A DNA stretch of 64,000 bases from Chthoniobacter flavus Ellin428 (GCF_000173075.1 NZ_ABVL01000011.1:62001-126000); one strand, 5' to 3'; counted from the stretch's first letter, positions 16,720-25,731 are shown. Numbers and translations: made by a program. Notes: generated by a model not told the origin, from the sequence alone.

Positions 16720-18239
16720 AGCCGTTCATCGATTGGCCACGAAAAGACACAGAAGGCGCAAAAGCAGCGAGGCCTTCGCATCATTCCCTTTTGTGCTTCC
16801 TGCGCCTTTTTGTGGCTACCTCTTTTGTGGCCGTGCTGCCCGTTCACGCAGTCGAAGTCGCCGGGCTCCCGAAAGCTGGTGAGCCGCATCACGCGAAAAT
16901 CATTGCCGCGCAGGAAAAGACGCTGGGCAATGGCCTCCGTGTCATCGTCATCGAGCGCCCCGGTCTGCCGCTGCTCAGCGCGCAATTGCTGATCAAGACC
17001 GGCGCGGAATCCGACCCGGCGAAGCTTGCCGGTCTCGCCCATTTCACCGCCACTCTGCTCAAGCGCGGGACCACCACGCGCAGCGCGCAAAAGATCGCCG
17101 AGGAGACCGAAGCGCTCGGAGCGAAGATCGAAACGGAAGGCACCTGGGATGCCACCGGAGTGAAGCTCACCGCGCTTTCCAGCAACGCCGAGCCCGCCCT
17201 CGCCATCGTGGCCGATCTCGTCCGCAACCCCGCTTTGGCCAAGGAAGAAATCGATCGCCAGCGCCGGGAGACTCTCGATGACCTGCTCCTCGCGCTCGAG
17301 GAACCGGGCAACGTGGCCAAGTACTCCGCCAGCCGCGCCACGCTCGGCCTCGCGCCTTACGGCCATCCCGAAAATGGCACGCCGGCCGACCTCGCCCGCA
17401 TCACCCGCAAGGACGTCGTCGCCCTGCACGACCGCGCCTATCATCCGGGCAATTCCATCCTCGTGATCGCCGGCAACATCACTGCCGGGAATGCCTTCGC
17501 CATGGCCGAAAAAATCTTCGGCGATTGGAACGGCGCCGCCAAGCCCGCCGAAAAGCCCGTGCCCGCGCCCGTGCCCCATGCGCGCGCCATTCTCGTGGAC
17601 ATGCCCAATGCCGGCCAGGCTGCCGTCTACGTCGCCGCCCCCAGCATCGCGCGCGAAGCGGCTGACTGGTATGCCGGCAAGGTCGCCAATGCCTTGCTCG
17701 GCGGCGGCTATTCGTCGCGGCTCAACCAGGAAGTGCGCGTCAAACGCGGCCTCAGCTACGGCGCGGGCAGCGGCCTCTCCACCTGGCGCAACGGCGGCCT
17801 CTTCATCGCCGGTGCGCAGACCAAAAACGAATCCGCCGCCGAAGTCGTCAAAGTCGTCCAGGCCGAGATCGAGCGCCTCAGCAAGGAACCAGCGCCGGTC
17901 GATTATCTCAAGACGCGTCAGAACGTCCTCACCGGCGCGTTCTCCCGCGACCTGGAGACCAATGAAGGGTACGTCAAGCGCGTCGGCGAACTCGCCCTCT
18001 ACGGCCTGCCCCTCGATTCCCTCGAGAGTTACGTCGACCACGTCGACCAGATCACCCCCGCCGACCTGCAAGCCTTCGCTGAGAAACATTTCACCGCCGA
18101 TGTATGCAACGTCGTCGTCGCCGGGCAGGGCAAAGTCGTCGAAAAACCGCTGCGCGCCCTCTTTCCCAAGCTCGAAGTCGTCCCCCTCTCCAAACTCGAC
18201 CTCGACGCGCCGACCCTGCGCGCCACCGGTAAAAAGTAG
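16716..18239 (+). CDS. M16 peptidase-like, non-catalytic partner
   Basis: A 507-residue M16 homologue that has HFTAT (109-113) where the catalytic partner has HLFEH, so it lacks the zinc site and probably serves as the non-catalytic subunit of a heterodimer with the upstream product. The second half keeps the family pattern GGGYSSRLNQEVRVKRGLSYG. Its N-terminus is odd: the first 35 residues (KDTEGAKAARPSHHSLLCFL included) are encoded by an intergenic-type inverted repeat, and the hydrophobic FLRLFVATSFVAVLPVHA that follows may act as the signal peptide. An internal start downstream of the repeat cannot be excluded. Confidence 0.85.
   Translation: MKPFIDWPRKDTEGAKAARPSHHSLLCFLRLFVATSFVAVLPVHAVEVAGLPKAGEPHHAKIIAAQEKTLGNGLRVIVIERPGLPLLSAQLLIKTGAESDPAKLAGLAHFTATLLKRGTTTRSAQKIAEETEALGAKIETEGTWDATGVKLTALSSNAEPALAIVADLVRNPALAKEEIDRQRRETLDDLLLALEEPGNVAKYSASRATLGLAPYGHPENGTPADLARITRKDVVALHDRAYHPGNSILVIAGNITAGNAFAMAEKIFGDWNGAAKPAEKPVPAPVPHARAILVDMPNAGQAAVYVAAPSIAREAADWYAGKVANALLGGGYSSRLNQEVRVKRGLSYGAGSGLSTWRNGGLFIAGAQTKNESAAEVVKVVQAEIERLSKEPAPVDYLKTRQNVLTGAFSRDLETNEGYVKRVGELALYGLPLDSLESYVDHVDQITPADLQAFAEKHFTADVCNVVVAGQGKVVEKPLRALFPKLEVVPLSKLDLDAPTLRATGKK
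16733..16820. repeat. GGCCACAAAAAGGC palindrome inside the M16 reading frame
   Basis: TTGGCCACGAAAAGACACAG with AGGCGCAAAAG (16733-16763) is the imperfect reverse complement of CTTTTGTGCTTCCTGCGCC with TTTTTGTGGCTACC (16789-16820). The same family forms the intergenic element at 34659-34803. Confidence 0.7.
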
Positions 18240-18303
18240 TTCCCCGCCGATATCCACTTGCACAAAGCGGCTTTTACCGCACTATTGCCGCCCCGCAGCC
18301 AAA

Positions 18304-18391
18304 GGATGGGTGGCAGAGTGGTCGAATGCGCACGCCTGGAAAGCGTGTTTACCGCAAGGTAACGGGGGTTCGAATCCCCCCCCATCCGCCA
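18304..18391 (+). tRNA. tRNA-Ser (anticodon GGA)
   Basis: An 88-base class II tRNA. The acceptor stem GGATGGG pairs with CCCATCC (18381-18387), followed by G and an encoded CCA. The anticodon arm is CACGC-CTGGAAA-GCGTG, giving GGA. A long variable arm around TTTACCGCAAGGTAA marks a serine tRNA, and the T arm GGGGGTTCGAATCCCCC is complete. It is read in the same direction as the M16 pair. Confidence 0.95.
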
Positions 18392-18760
18392 TCTGCCAGG
18401 GGGCCTCGCCGCGGAGCCCAAGCACCCTGGCAGATGGCGGATGGGGGGGGATGAGAACTTGCAGTTCGACTGCCCCTGCGCGAAGCGCAAGATTTCCAAA
18501 CCGCCGGAGGCGCACACCGCAGAGCGGACGGGGTCGTGGCCGCAATCCCCCCCCATCCGCGATCTGCCAGGATGCTTGGGCTCCGCGGCGAGGCCCCCTG
18601 GCAGATGGCGGACCCGCCGGGGGATGAGAACTTGCAGTTCGACTGCCGAGGCGGCGGTCGAGAGGCTCACGGTGGCCGGTGACTTCGGGCGAGCCGCCGC
18701 GCGAAGCGCCTTTTTCCAAACCGCCGGAGGCACCGGAGGCGGAGCGGACGGGATCGCGAC
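18375..18760. repeat. Rearranged copies of the tRNA-Ser 3' end plus direct repeats
   Basis: The last 17 bases of the tRNA plus ten downstream (18375-18401) recur exactly, inverted, at 18425-18451. A second copy of the whole hairpin with the loop flipped lies at 18546-18614. The direct repeats ATGAGAACTTGCAGTTCGAC (18451 and 18624) and TTTCCAAACCGCCGGAGGC (18493 and 18713) show that a block of roughly 170-220 bases was duplicated. The cluster fills most of the 525-base gap between the tRNA and the next gene; the rest (18761-18916) shows nothing recognisable. Confidence 0.8.
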
Positions 18761-18916
18761 CCCTTGGGGGATGCCCGTTTGCGTGCGCCTGCTGCTATCG
18801 AAACACCAGGCCAAGAAAGAAGAGGAAGAACGACGGAAAGCTGTGGCGAAAAAGGGCGCCCGACTACGCGAGTGAAAGGCTCAGCCCTTCATACACGCGT
18901 TGCCCGACGGCATGAC

Positions 18917-19357
18917 TCAAGATGACGCAGAAGTGAAATCCGCAACGATTCCATAAGCGCCGGGTTCGTGAATCTTCGCCTCCCAGCCGTGCTCGTTTGC
19001 AAATGCTTTTACAGCTTTTTCCTGCCGAGGCGGGGGCATATCCCAGCAGCGTTGGAGCACATCGAAGAACACGCGGCAACTGTCTCTAGTGTGTAGAGTC
19101 CTGCCAATAAACGCGGCGAGTTCGTCTGAGTCGTGAATCATGGGATTTCGATTCTTGGGCTCCACTGTGACGATGGATTCCGAATAAAGATCGCCCTCAT
19201 CAAGCACCAGAAAGGGGAGTTCAATCGCGCCTTCGCTCTTCGCGAAACTCAGCGCCTCCCTGAATTTGTCGAATTCCCGTCGCCAATCGTCCAACTCTCG
19301 AATGAGAGCAAATTTCAGATGATCTGCGTGGAAGAGTAATTGGAATTGAGCGTTCAT
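18917..19357 (-). CDS. Hypothetical protein
   Basis: A 146-residue soluble protein that I do not recognise. It is rich in Asp, Glu, Phe and His, has no signal peptide or membrane segment, and its residue order (amphipathic helices at about 8-40 and 80-130) is typical of a real globular protein rather than a shadow frame. Nothing on its strand is close enough to form an operon. Base composition is somewhat lower in GC than the flanking genes. It lies between the tRNA-derived repeat cluster and a broken gene, an area that has clearly been rearranged. Confidence 0.5.
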   Translation of the reverse strand: MNAQFQLLFHADHLKFALIRELDDWRREFDKFREALSFAKSEGAIELPFLVLDEGDLYSESIVTVEPKNRNPMIHDSDELAAFIGRTLHTRDSCRVFFDVLQRCWDMPPPRQEKAVKAFANEHGWEAKIHEPGAYGIVADFTSASS

Positions 19358-19467
19358 GCGGCGGGCGCGCCTATTGTAGGAGACAAGCGACGGTTTGGAA
19401 AGAAAATGCCCCGCCTTCGCTACGCGCTCGTGGTAACACCTGAGACGACCGGAATTGCCTCTCTCGA

Positions 19468-20081
19468 TTGACGTGTAGTATCGGCAGATTTCTCGTCGCC
19501 AAAGTCATGAGCACGGAGACGAGCCGCGTCTTCGGCGAGATGGTCACTTACAACGATGCCGCCGGCCTGGACAAGGCGGTCGGCGAACTCGCGCCCAAGA
19601 TCGAAGCCATTTTCACCGCACAAAACGCCGCCCTCGTAGCCAAGGCCGAAGAGCCCGGCGCACAAATCGCCCGCCTCAAGCAATTGGTCCAGGGCCGCAA
19701 GCTCCCGACCTCTCGGTCAATGTGACCGAACAGCACCTCAGCCATCCGGTCATCGATCCGGCCGTGGAGGCGGAACTGAAGCTGAGCCTGCAACAACTCG
19801 GCTTCGAGGTCATCGATCCGAAGCTGACCAACAAGGTCGCCGACGTAGCGATCAGCGGCGAGGCCTTCAGCGAATTCGCCGGCCGCCGGGCCAACCTCGT
19901 CTCCTGCCGTTCCCGGCTGGAACTCAAAGCCGCCCGCGCCACCGACGGCAAACTCCCGCTCACCGACCGCCAAACCGACGTGGCCGTCGACCTGGCAGAA
20001 AACGTCGCTGGAAAATCCGCCTTGGAAAACGCTGCCCGCAAACTCCTTGACCGCCTCATCCCCAAGATCACGCAGCTGTAG
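19468..20081 (+). pseudogene. CsgG-like lipoprotein gene, truncated and frameshifted
   Basis: Two frames together give one protein. Frame one (19468-19725) reads GRFLVAKVMSTETSRVFGE to LKQLVQGRKLP, and frame two (continuing to 20081) reads DLSVNVTEQHLSHPVIDP then ISGEAFSEFAGRRANLVSC. The second part has the layout of the C-terminal domain of CsgG/curli-assembly-like lipoproteins from Verrucomicrobiota. The change of frame falls near 19695-19710. No signal peptide or N-terminal domain is found upstream, so the 5' part is lost as well. This is therefore a remnant rather than a mere sequencing error, although the frameshift alone could be one. Confidence 0.55.
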
Positions 20082-20221
20082 GACGTCCTGTCTCTGCGGG
20101 GCGGGCTCGGGGGAGGGGAAGCCTTCTCTGATTTCACGGCTGGCCGATATGCGGTTTGTGAGTGTGTGTCGCTGATCATTCACTCGCTCATCGGCCCGTT
20201 TCGGATTTAAGGTGAACGCGG

Positions 20222-21052
20222 ATGACCACGCAACGCGATGCCCTGATCCGCCTGCTGGCGGAAGATGATGATCCCCACACGGTGGCGCTCATCAAAGGCC
20301 AGCTCATTGGACGCGGTCACGAAGCCCTCCCCGAACTGCGTCAATGGATCGTAGAAGCGCCCGCCGAAGCCGTCAGGCACCTTCGCGATGTAATCGCCAA
20401 GATCGAGGCTGCGGAAGCCGATGGGATATTCGAGGACTTCTGTGCGCACTGCGGCCAGGACGGCGACTTGGAAGAGGCCGCCTGGAAGCTCGCGGCCACC
20501 TTCCTCGCTGGCGAAGACTTTGCCGGCCAGCGCCGGGCGCTCGATGAGTGGGGAGGGGAAGTCGCGCGCCGATTGAAGAAAGCCGAGAGCCCAGTCGATG
20601 AAATCGAAACACTGGTCGAGTTTCTTGCGCACGACGTAGGGCTGCGCGGCAACGAGGCGGACTACTACAACATCAACAATTCGCTTTTACCGGAAATCGT
20701 GGATACGCGCCTCGGCATCCCCATTACCCTTTCGCTGGTCTATATCCTTGTCGGGCGGCGTGCCGGGATTTCAATTTCCGGCGCAGGCTTGCCGGGTCAC
20801 TTTTTGATTCGCCACGGCCAACAGTTCTTCGACCCCTTCAACGGTGGACGGCGCGTTGGTCTGGACGAGTGCCGCGAGCGCTTGGCGAGCCTGAACCTGG
20901 CACTCACGCCGGGACACCTGGAGCCCATTAAGCCGCCGCAGTTCCTCACGCGAATGCTGGCCAACATTCATTCCATCGCTGTGGACCGCGACCCCGCCCT
21001 TGCTGTGAAAGTGTTGCGTTGGATTGATCTGCTTAAACCAGCGGTGATTTGA
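20222..21052 (+). CDS. SirB1/transglutaminase-like family protein
   Basis: A 276-residue protein of the SirB1 (transglutaminase-like core) family. The conserved core is LVEFLAHDVGLRGNEADYYN, LGIPITLSLVYILVGRRAGI and GLPGHFLIRHG, followed by FFDPFNGG. The N-terminal 110 residues are helical, HEAT-like, and the usual catalytic Cys of transglutaminases is not evident, as in most SirB1 proteins. E. coli SirB1 lies next to the prfA/hemK genes; no such neighbour is present here, so the function is unknown. The product is cytoplasmic. Confidence 0.8.
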   Translation: MTTQRDALIRLLAEDDDPHTVALIKGQLIGRGHEALPELRQWIVEAPAEAVRHLRDVIAKIEAAEADGIFEDFCAHCGQDGDLEEAAWKLAATFLAGEDFAGQRRALDEWGGEVARRLKKAESPVDEIETLVEFLAHDVGLRGNEADYYNINNSLLPEIVDTRLGIPITLSLVYILVGRRAGISISGAGLPGHFLIRHGQQFFDPFNGGRRVGLDECRERLASLNLALTPGHLEPIKPPQFLTRMLANIHSIAVDRDPALAVKVLRWIDLLKPAVI

Positions 21053-21223
21053 ATCTTCGACCTTCAACGTGCAATTCGCGTCCGAAGCTCGCTCAAGCGC
21101 CACCCCTTATCTCCTCCGCGAGCTGGGCACGTTGGAAAGTACCCCGAAGGGGAGGGCGTGGGCAGCAAACCCGCATTGCTGGTTCGGATGGCCTACTTCG
21201 CTTTCGCCTCGCCCACTGCCAGG

Positions 21224-22624
21224 TCAGGTCGCGGCGGCGGCTCGGTGCGGTTGGGTCTTCGGCAACCGATCCAATCCATAGCGCACGATCTTGTATTGGA
21301 GCGCGCGTCGACTGATGCCCAGTCGTTCGGCAGCTTCCGCTCGATTGGAGGTGACTTTCAGCAGTGTCTGCCTGATTAACTCGGCTTCAACTTGGGCCAG
21401 CGACATACCGGGCTGAATGGTGAAGGCTTGATCCGGCCGCGATGACTGCACGAGCGCTGCCGGAAGATCTTCCGTTTCGATTACATTGCGTGGCACGGTG
21501 ACGACCAAGCGCTCGATGATGTTGCGTAATTGCCGCACATTGCCCGGCCAGCGAAGTGTCTGAAAGAAAGCGACCACTTCGCGGCTGAATCTCTTCTGGC
21601 GGCGGCGATGCTTCGCACAGAAGTGCTCCGAGAATGATTGCACAAGGTGTGGAATATCCTCGGCGCGCTCGCGAAGGGGTGGAATGTGAATCGTGACGAT
21701 GTTCAATCGATAGAACAGATCTTCGCGGAATTTCCCGTTAATACCCTCAGCTTCGAGATTCTTGTTGGACGCAGCGACGATGCGGGCGTCCGCGCGTTCG
21801 ATCTTGTGACTGCCCACAGGACGGAAGATGCCATCTTCCAGGACGCGGAGTAAATCGCCCTGTCCTTTCGAGGAAAGATCTCCAATTTCATCGAGGAAGA
21901 GTGTTCCGCCGTGGGCAAGCTGAAACCGTCCCGGGCGGTCACTGATAGCGCCCGTAAACGCGCCGCGCGTATGACCGAAAAGTTCCGCTTCAATCAAGTT
22001 GTCCGGCAAAGCAGCGCAATTGACGGCGATAAATGGCCGGGCGTTCCTGCGGCTCTTTTCGTGGATGGCCCGAGCGACAATTTCTTTTCCCGTGCCGCTC
22101 TCTCCTTCGATTAGGACCGTGACATCCGTGGGGCTGATTTGCTGAATGAGGCGGTTGATCTCCTGCATCGCTGCGCTCTTCCCGGCAAAAATATCCGGCT
22201 CCGAACGCCGGCGCAGCCGGAGCTTGAGTCGTTGATCCTCCGCGACAAGCGCCTGGTGCTCCAGGGCCTTTCTGACCGATTCGATCAATTGATCCGCCTT
22301 GATCGGCTTCGAGAGATAGTCGAACGCCCCCTTGCGAATCGCATCCACGGCGGTGCCGATCGTCCCTTTCTCGCTCACGAAAATGAATTGAGTATCTGGC
22401 GTAATGCCGTGGATTTTGTTCATCAACGCGATGGCGTCGATCCGCTGCTCGTCGAAGGATTTTACGACGAGGTTAAAGAGCTTTTCTTCTGCAAGAATGA
22501 GCGCCGCCGGTTCATTCGAGGCAATTGAAACTTGATACCCAACCGGTTGTAGCGAGGCGGAAATTGCGCGGGCGGCCGCAGGATCACGATCCAGTACGAG
22601 AATGTGAATTTTGGCAGGATCCAT
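21224..22624 (-). CDS. Sigma-54-dependent regulator with degenerate receiver
   Basis: An NtrC-family activator of 466 residues in three parts: receiver (1-120), AAA+ sigma-54 activator (150-385) and Fis-type helix-turn-helix (about 425-460). The central domain is complete, with Walker A GESGTGKE (174-181), the sigma-54-contacting GAFTGA (221-226) and Walker B LFLDEIGDL. The receiver keeps the Lys (YLSKPI, 104-109) but has Ser 56 where the phospho-acceptor Asp is expected (FNLVVKSFDEQ), so conventional phosphorylation is unlikely. No histidine kinase is adjacent. It is divergent from a methyltransferase gene, which it may control. Confidence 0.88.
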   Translation of the reverse strand: MDPAKIHILVLDRDPAAARAISASLQPVGYQVSIASNEPAALILAEEKLFNLVVKSFDEQRIDAIALMNKIHGITPDTQFIFVSEKGTIGTAVDAIRKGAFDYLSKPIKADQLIESVRKALEHQALVAEDQRLKLRLRRRSEPDIFAGKSAAMQEINRLIQQISPTDVTVLIEGESGTGKEIVARAIHEKSRRNARPFIAVNCAALPDNLIEAELFGHTRGAFTGAISDRPGRFQLAHGGTLFLDEIGDLSSKGQGDLLRVLEDGIFRPVGSHKIERADARIVAASNKNLEAEGINGKFREDLFYRLNIVTIHIPPLRERAEDIPHLVQSFSEHFCAKHRRRQKRFSREVVAFFQTLRWPGNVRQLRNIIERLVVTVPRNVIETEDLPAALVQSSRPDQAFTIQPGMSLAQVEAELIRQTLLKVTSNRAEAAERLGISRRALQYKIVRYGLDRLPKTQPHRAAAAT

Positions 22625-22804
22625 TCAGGCCGACGCTATTGCACCCTGTTCGGATCACAAGTGCAATTTTTGCACCGAGACGAATCTCACGACAAGCATT
22701 TCCGCCTCTTGGGTACGCCGTGACATGGTATATCCGGCCATACGCCAACATGTTATGTATTTCGATCGCGGGCGCGGCACGAATAATGATCAAGGGTTCG
22801 AACT

Positions 22805-23416
22805 GTGAGTACCCTTGATGGCCCTGATGAAATTGAGACCCTTTTCTCCGTAGAAGACGAACTATTCGATTTGGTTTATCCGCCTTGGATTCGGGAGTTG
22901 TCGGCGCGCCATTGGACGCCGGTAGTGATCGCCCGAAAGGCGGCCGAATTCCTGGTGGCTGAGCCGGGAACTCGCGTACTCGATATCGGCTGCGGGCCGG
23001 GAAAATTCTGTATGGTCGGCGCGCTTGCAACCGCGGGGCATTTCACGGGAGTTGAGCAGCGAAAGCACTTGGCGAGTTTGGCGCTCGACACCATCAAGCA
23101 GGAGCAAATTCCAAACGCCGAGATTATCCACACCAACGTCACCGCGATCGATTTCTCCGCTTACGGCGCATACTATTTGTTTAATCCGTTCGAGGAGAAT
23201 CTGTTCAAAATGGGAAGGATCGATTCGTCGCTGGAGTTGTCCATGGAAATGTACAATCAATACACTCGGCATGTGGCTGGGGAATTAGCGCGCGTGCCAT
23301 TGGGAACTCGCGTGGCGACTTACTGCGGACTCTGCGATGAAATACCCGCTGGCTACAAGTGCGAGGAATCTCATTTTGACGACGCACTCAAATTCTGGCG
23401 AAAAACCAAAGAATGA
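22805..23416 (+). CDS. SAM-dependent methyltransferase
   Basis: A 203-residue class I methyltransferase starting with GTG. Motif I VLDIGCGPGKF is at 58-68, and TGVEQRKHLASLA and NVTAIDFSAYGAYYLFNPFE follow at the positions of motifs II and IV. The NPF in motif IV resembles the NPPF/DPP of methyltransferases that act on nitrogen, but the substrate is unknown. It starts 180 bases from the divergent sigma-54 activator and overlaps the next small gene by four bases, so the two probably form an operon. Confidence 0.8.
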   Translation: MSTLDGPDEIETLFSVEDELFDLVYPPWIRELSARHWTPVVIARKAAEFLVAEPGTRVLDIGCGPGKFCMVGALATAGHFTGVEQRKHLASLALDTIKQEQIPNAEIIHTNVTAIDFSAYGAYYLFNPFEENLFKMGRIDSSLELSMEMYNQYTRHVAGELARVPLGTRVATYCGLCDEIPAGYKCEESHFDDALKFWRKTKE

Positions 23417-23625
23417 GTGGCTCACGGCTCGCGCGCGTGAGAATCTTCATCTACTCCGACATTGAGGGGGGCGTCCGGCTCCACGTCGAGGGAGAGAAAA
23501 CGACCAGAGAATGCGGGGATATGCTAGAAGCAATCGACGCAGCGCGAGAAGTGGCGAAGGGCAAGGACGCGGTGCTTGTAGTCTACGATGCGTTTGGGAA
23601 GGTGATCTTCACGCAACCGCTCTGA
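23413..23625 (+). CDS. Small hypothetical protein
   Basis: A 70-residue protein with the ATG inside the upstream stop (ATGA overlap), which supports it as a real gene. It reads as a beta-alpha-beta protein (RVRIFIYSDIEGG, then EAIDAAREVAKGKDAVLVVYD). I do not recognise the family; the translational coupling suggests a role together with the methyltransferase. Confidence 0.55.
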   Translation: MSGSRLARVRIFIYSDIEGGVRLHVEGEKTTRECGDMLEAIDAAREVAKGKDAVLVVYDAFGKVIFTQPL

Positions 23626-23719
23626 AATATTCCACGAGCCAATTTTAGATCACGACTCTTCTGACCGCATGGTCCGTGTATTCGCCCGCGTGAGACGGTC
23701 TTTCTTTGCTGTTTCTCTC

Positions 23720-23840
23720 AGAGACTGTGAAATAAAGCAGCAGCGAGATTATTTGGCCCGCGAATCACACAGATGACGCCAACGAAAAATACGCCCATTT
23801 GTGTCATTCGCGTAATTCGCGGGCACTTTTCACAGTCTCT
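23720..23840. repeat. AGAGACTGTGAA inverted-repeat element, copy a
   Basis: About 121 bases between AGAGACTGTGAA and TTTTCACAGTCTCT termini, with an inner palindrome built on CCCGCGAATCACACAGATGA and TCATTCGCGTAATTCGCGGG. It lies in opposite orientation to the copies at 27874 and 34821 and is almost identical to the latter. It has no coding capacity and looks like a small non-autonomous mobile element (MITE- or REP-like). The rest of the gap 23626-24090 shows nothing recognisable. Confidence 0.85.
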
Positions 23841-24090
23841 CAGCCTCGGAGACGCTTTCGCCAGTTCGCACAAGGACTTCCTTCTCAGCGTACCCATCTT
23901 GTGCACGCCTGCGCCACACGCTTTACGAGATGGGCTGCACGTATCTTGATCTGGAGCGCAATATTTGCGCTTTCTCCCATTCTTTTGCAATCGCTCCCCG
24001 GTGTTGGAAACATTGTAATTGCCACAGCGGCAACATTTTAAACCTTTGGAAGGATTCCGTGGCACGGCGGATGCAAACAGCGGAAGCGCA

Positions 24091-24540
24091 ATGAATCAAG
24101 CGCACAATATCATGCCCCGGCTTCGGCAACTCACCCAACTTGAGAGGGCGCGACGCCAATTCAAAGAACGCAGCAATGAAGGCAAATCGCTCGCCGCTGA
24201 GATTGAAGCCCTGCGTGACCTGCTGCCGACTTCCATTCTCGCTCATCACGACTCTTTCACCGCTCGCGGCAAACTGAGTATCGCACCTGTCAATCGAGGC
24301 ATTTGTGGTGCTTGTCATCTGGCGCTGCCTCGGGGGCGCGTGGCTGAACTTCTCCGCATCCCGGACGATTTTAGCGTCTGCGACAATTGCGGCGTATTCA
24401 TTTATCCGGCGGAAGAGCGGTCGCCGGAGACCGCTGCACCACCGGCCAGGACGGGGGCTGGAAGCAAAAAGACCAAATCCCCGAAACGCGTTGAGCGGCA
24501 TTCGTCGAGCGGTGCTCATGAATCCCTTCGTTCACGCTGA
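24091..24540 (+). CDS. C4-type zinc-ribbon protein
   Basis: A 149-residue protein with a helical N-terminal half (about 10-45, coiled coil) and a zinc ribbon formed by Cys 72, Cys 75, Cys 97 and Cys 100 (CGACHLALP and CDNCGVFIY). This is the arrangement of the C4 zinc-ribbon (zf-RING_7) family, whose members probably bind nucleic acid. The C-terminus is basic, rich in Lys, Arg and Ser. The start could also be the ATG at 24112; the frame continues upstream to 24019 but without conservation. The function is not known. Confidence 0.7.
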   Translation: MNQAHNIMPRLRQLTQLERARRQFKERSNEGKSLAAEIEALRDLLPTSILAHHDSFTARGKLSIAPVNRGICGACHLALPRGRVAELLRIPDDFSVCDNCGVFIYPAEERSPETAAPPARTGAGSKKTKSPKRVERHSSSGAHESLRSR

Positions 24541-24684
24541 TGAACCGGAAACGAATCGCTATTAACGACGGAGGCGAGGCACTGACAACGGACCAGCATG
24601 CATCGCTTGCGCTGCGTGCGACTGGACAGCAAATGGTCCAGGTGGTCCGCGCGGCCGACATCACATTTGGAGACTAAACTCCGT

Positions 24685-25731
24685 ATGAAACCACACTTCA
24701 TTGTGACGCTCGTGCCCGGAGACGGCATCGGGCCGGAAATTGCATCCGCCCTCGTCAAAGTTTTCCAAGCGGCGTCGGTGCCGATCACTTGGGACCCCTA
24801 CAATTCCCCCACGGATGATCGGAGCACCCTTAAAGCGATCGTGGAGAGTGCCCGGAAACATCGGTTGATGATCAAAGGGCCTCTTGCCACTCCGATCGCA
24901 GAAGGTCCGCGTTCCATTAATGTAACTCTCCGCTCCGCGCTCGGTCTCTATGCGAATGTGCGGCCGTGCAAATCATTCGCTGGGGTCGAGAGCCGATGGG
25001 ACGGCGTGGAGCTTTTAATCGTTCGGGAGAACACCGAAGGGGCATACACTGGTATCGAGCATGATCGCGGTCAGGGAAAGGTAGAGGCGGTTAAAATCGT
25101 TACCGCGGCAGCATCGATGCGGATCGCCGAATACGCCTTCCGCGCGGCCAGCCACCGTCCTCGCCGCACACTGGCGGTCGCGCACAAAGCGAACATCATG
25201 AAGAAAGCCGATGGCCTCTTTCTGCAATGCTGCCGTGAGGTTGCCAGGAAATATCCGGCTGTCTCCTATCGCGAGATTCTCGTCGATAACTGCTGCCTGC
25301 AGTTGGTGCTCGACCCGCAACAGTTTGATGTCCTCCTTTTCCAAAATCTTTACGGAGACATCGTCAGCGATCTATGCGCCGGTCTGATCGGAGGGTTGGG
25401 CTTGGCCCCCAGCGCCAACATCGGCGCGGAATGCGCGATGTTCGAGGCGGTGCATGGCAGTGCGCCCGACATTGCTGGGCAAGGAATCGCAAATCCGGCC
25501 GCGCTGATTTTAAGCGGTGTGCTTTTGCTGCGGCATGTAAATTTGCATAGAGAGGCCAATCGGATCGAGCAAGCTGTCCGTTCCGTCATAGGACACCGTG
25601 AAGCAACGACCGGAGATCTCGGCGGCAACGGAACGACCACAAGCTTCACCAATGCCGTGATCGAGGCGTTGCACGAGCCCGCGAAGGAATCGCTCCTGCC
25701 CAGTTTGGCCGTGAGTGAATCGCCCTGGTGA
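24685..25731 (+). CDS. NAD-type isocitrate dehydrogenase
   Basis: A 348-residue member of the isocitrate/isopropylmalate dehydrogenase family. The core has [32 protein letters not shown] (substrate-binding segment), [18 protein letters not shown] and [17 protein letters not shown] with the Mg-binding Asp residues. The ENTEGAYTG pattern, as opposed to EN(S/T)GG, favours the NAD-dependent mono-functional IDH group over LeuB. It oxidises isocitrate to 2-oxoglutarate in the TCA cycle. The start at 24685 is preferred because homology begins there. It is followed 58 bases later by a SulP transporter, perhaps co-transcribed. Confidence 0.85.
   Translation: MKPHFIVTLVPGDGIGPEIASALVKVFQAASVPITWDPYNSPTDDRSTLKAIVESARKHRLMIKGPLATPIAEGPRSINVTLRSALGLYANVRPCKSFAGVESRWDGVELLIVRENTEGAYTGIEHDRGQGKVEAVKIVTAAASMRIAEYAFRAASHRPRRTLAVAHKANIMKKADGLFLQCCREVARKYPAVSYREILVDNCCLQLVLDPQQFDVLLFQNLYGDIVSDLCAGLIGGLGLAPSANIGAECAMFEAVHGSAPDIAGQGIANPAALILSGVLLLRHVNLHREANRIEQAVRSVIGHREATTGDLGGNGTTTSFTNAVIEALHEPAKESLLPSLAVSESPW

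Noticed and set aside
16548..18263. A minus-strand reading frame of 571 codons opposite the M16 pair
   Set aside because: Gly/Asp/Val-rich translation without motifs; the plus strand encodes two recognisable M16 proteins.
18546..18614. A second tRNA-Ser gene suggested by repeated CCCCATCCGC
   Set aside because: Only the 3' end is copied; there is no anticodon arm or D arm.
23718..24065. A minus-strand gene of 115 codons over the repeat
   Set aside because: Most of the frame is the AGAGACTGTGAA element, and its translation resembles the frames over the other copies (for example 34819-35163), so it is repeat-derived.
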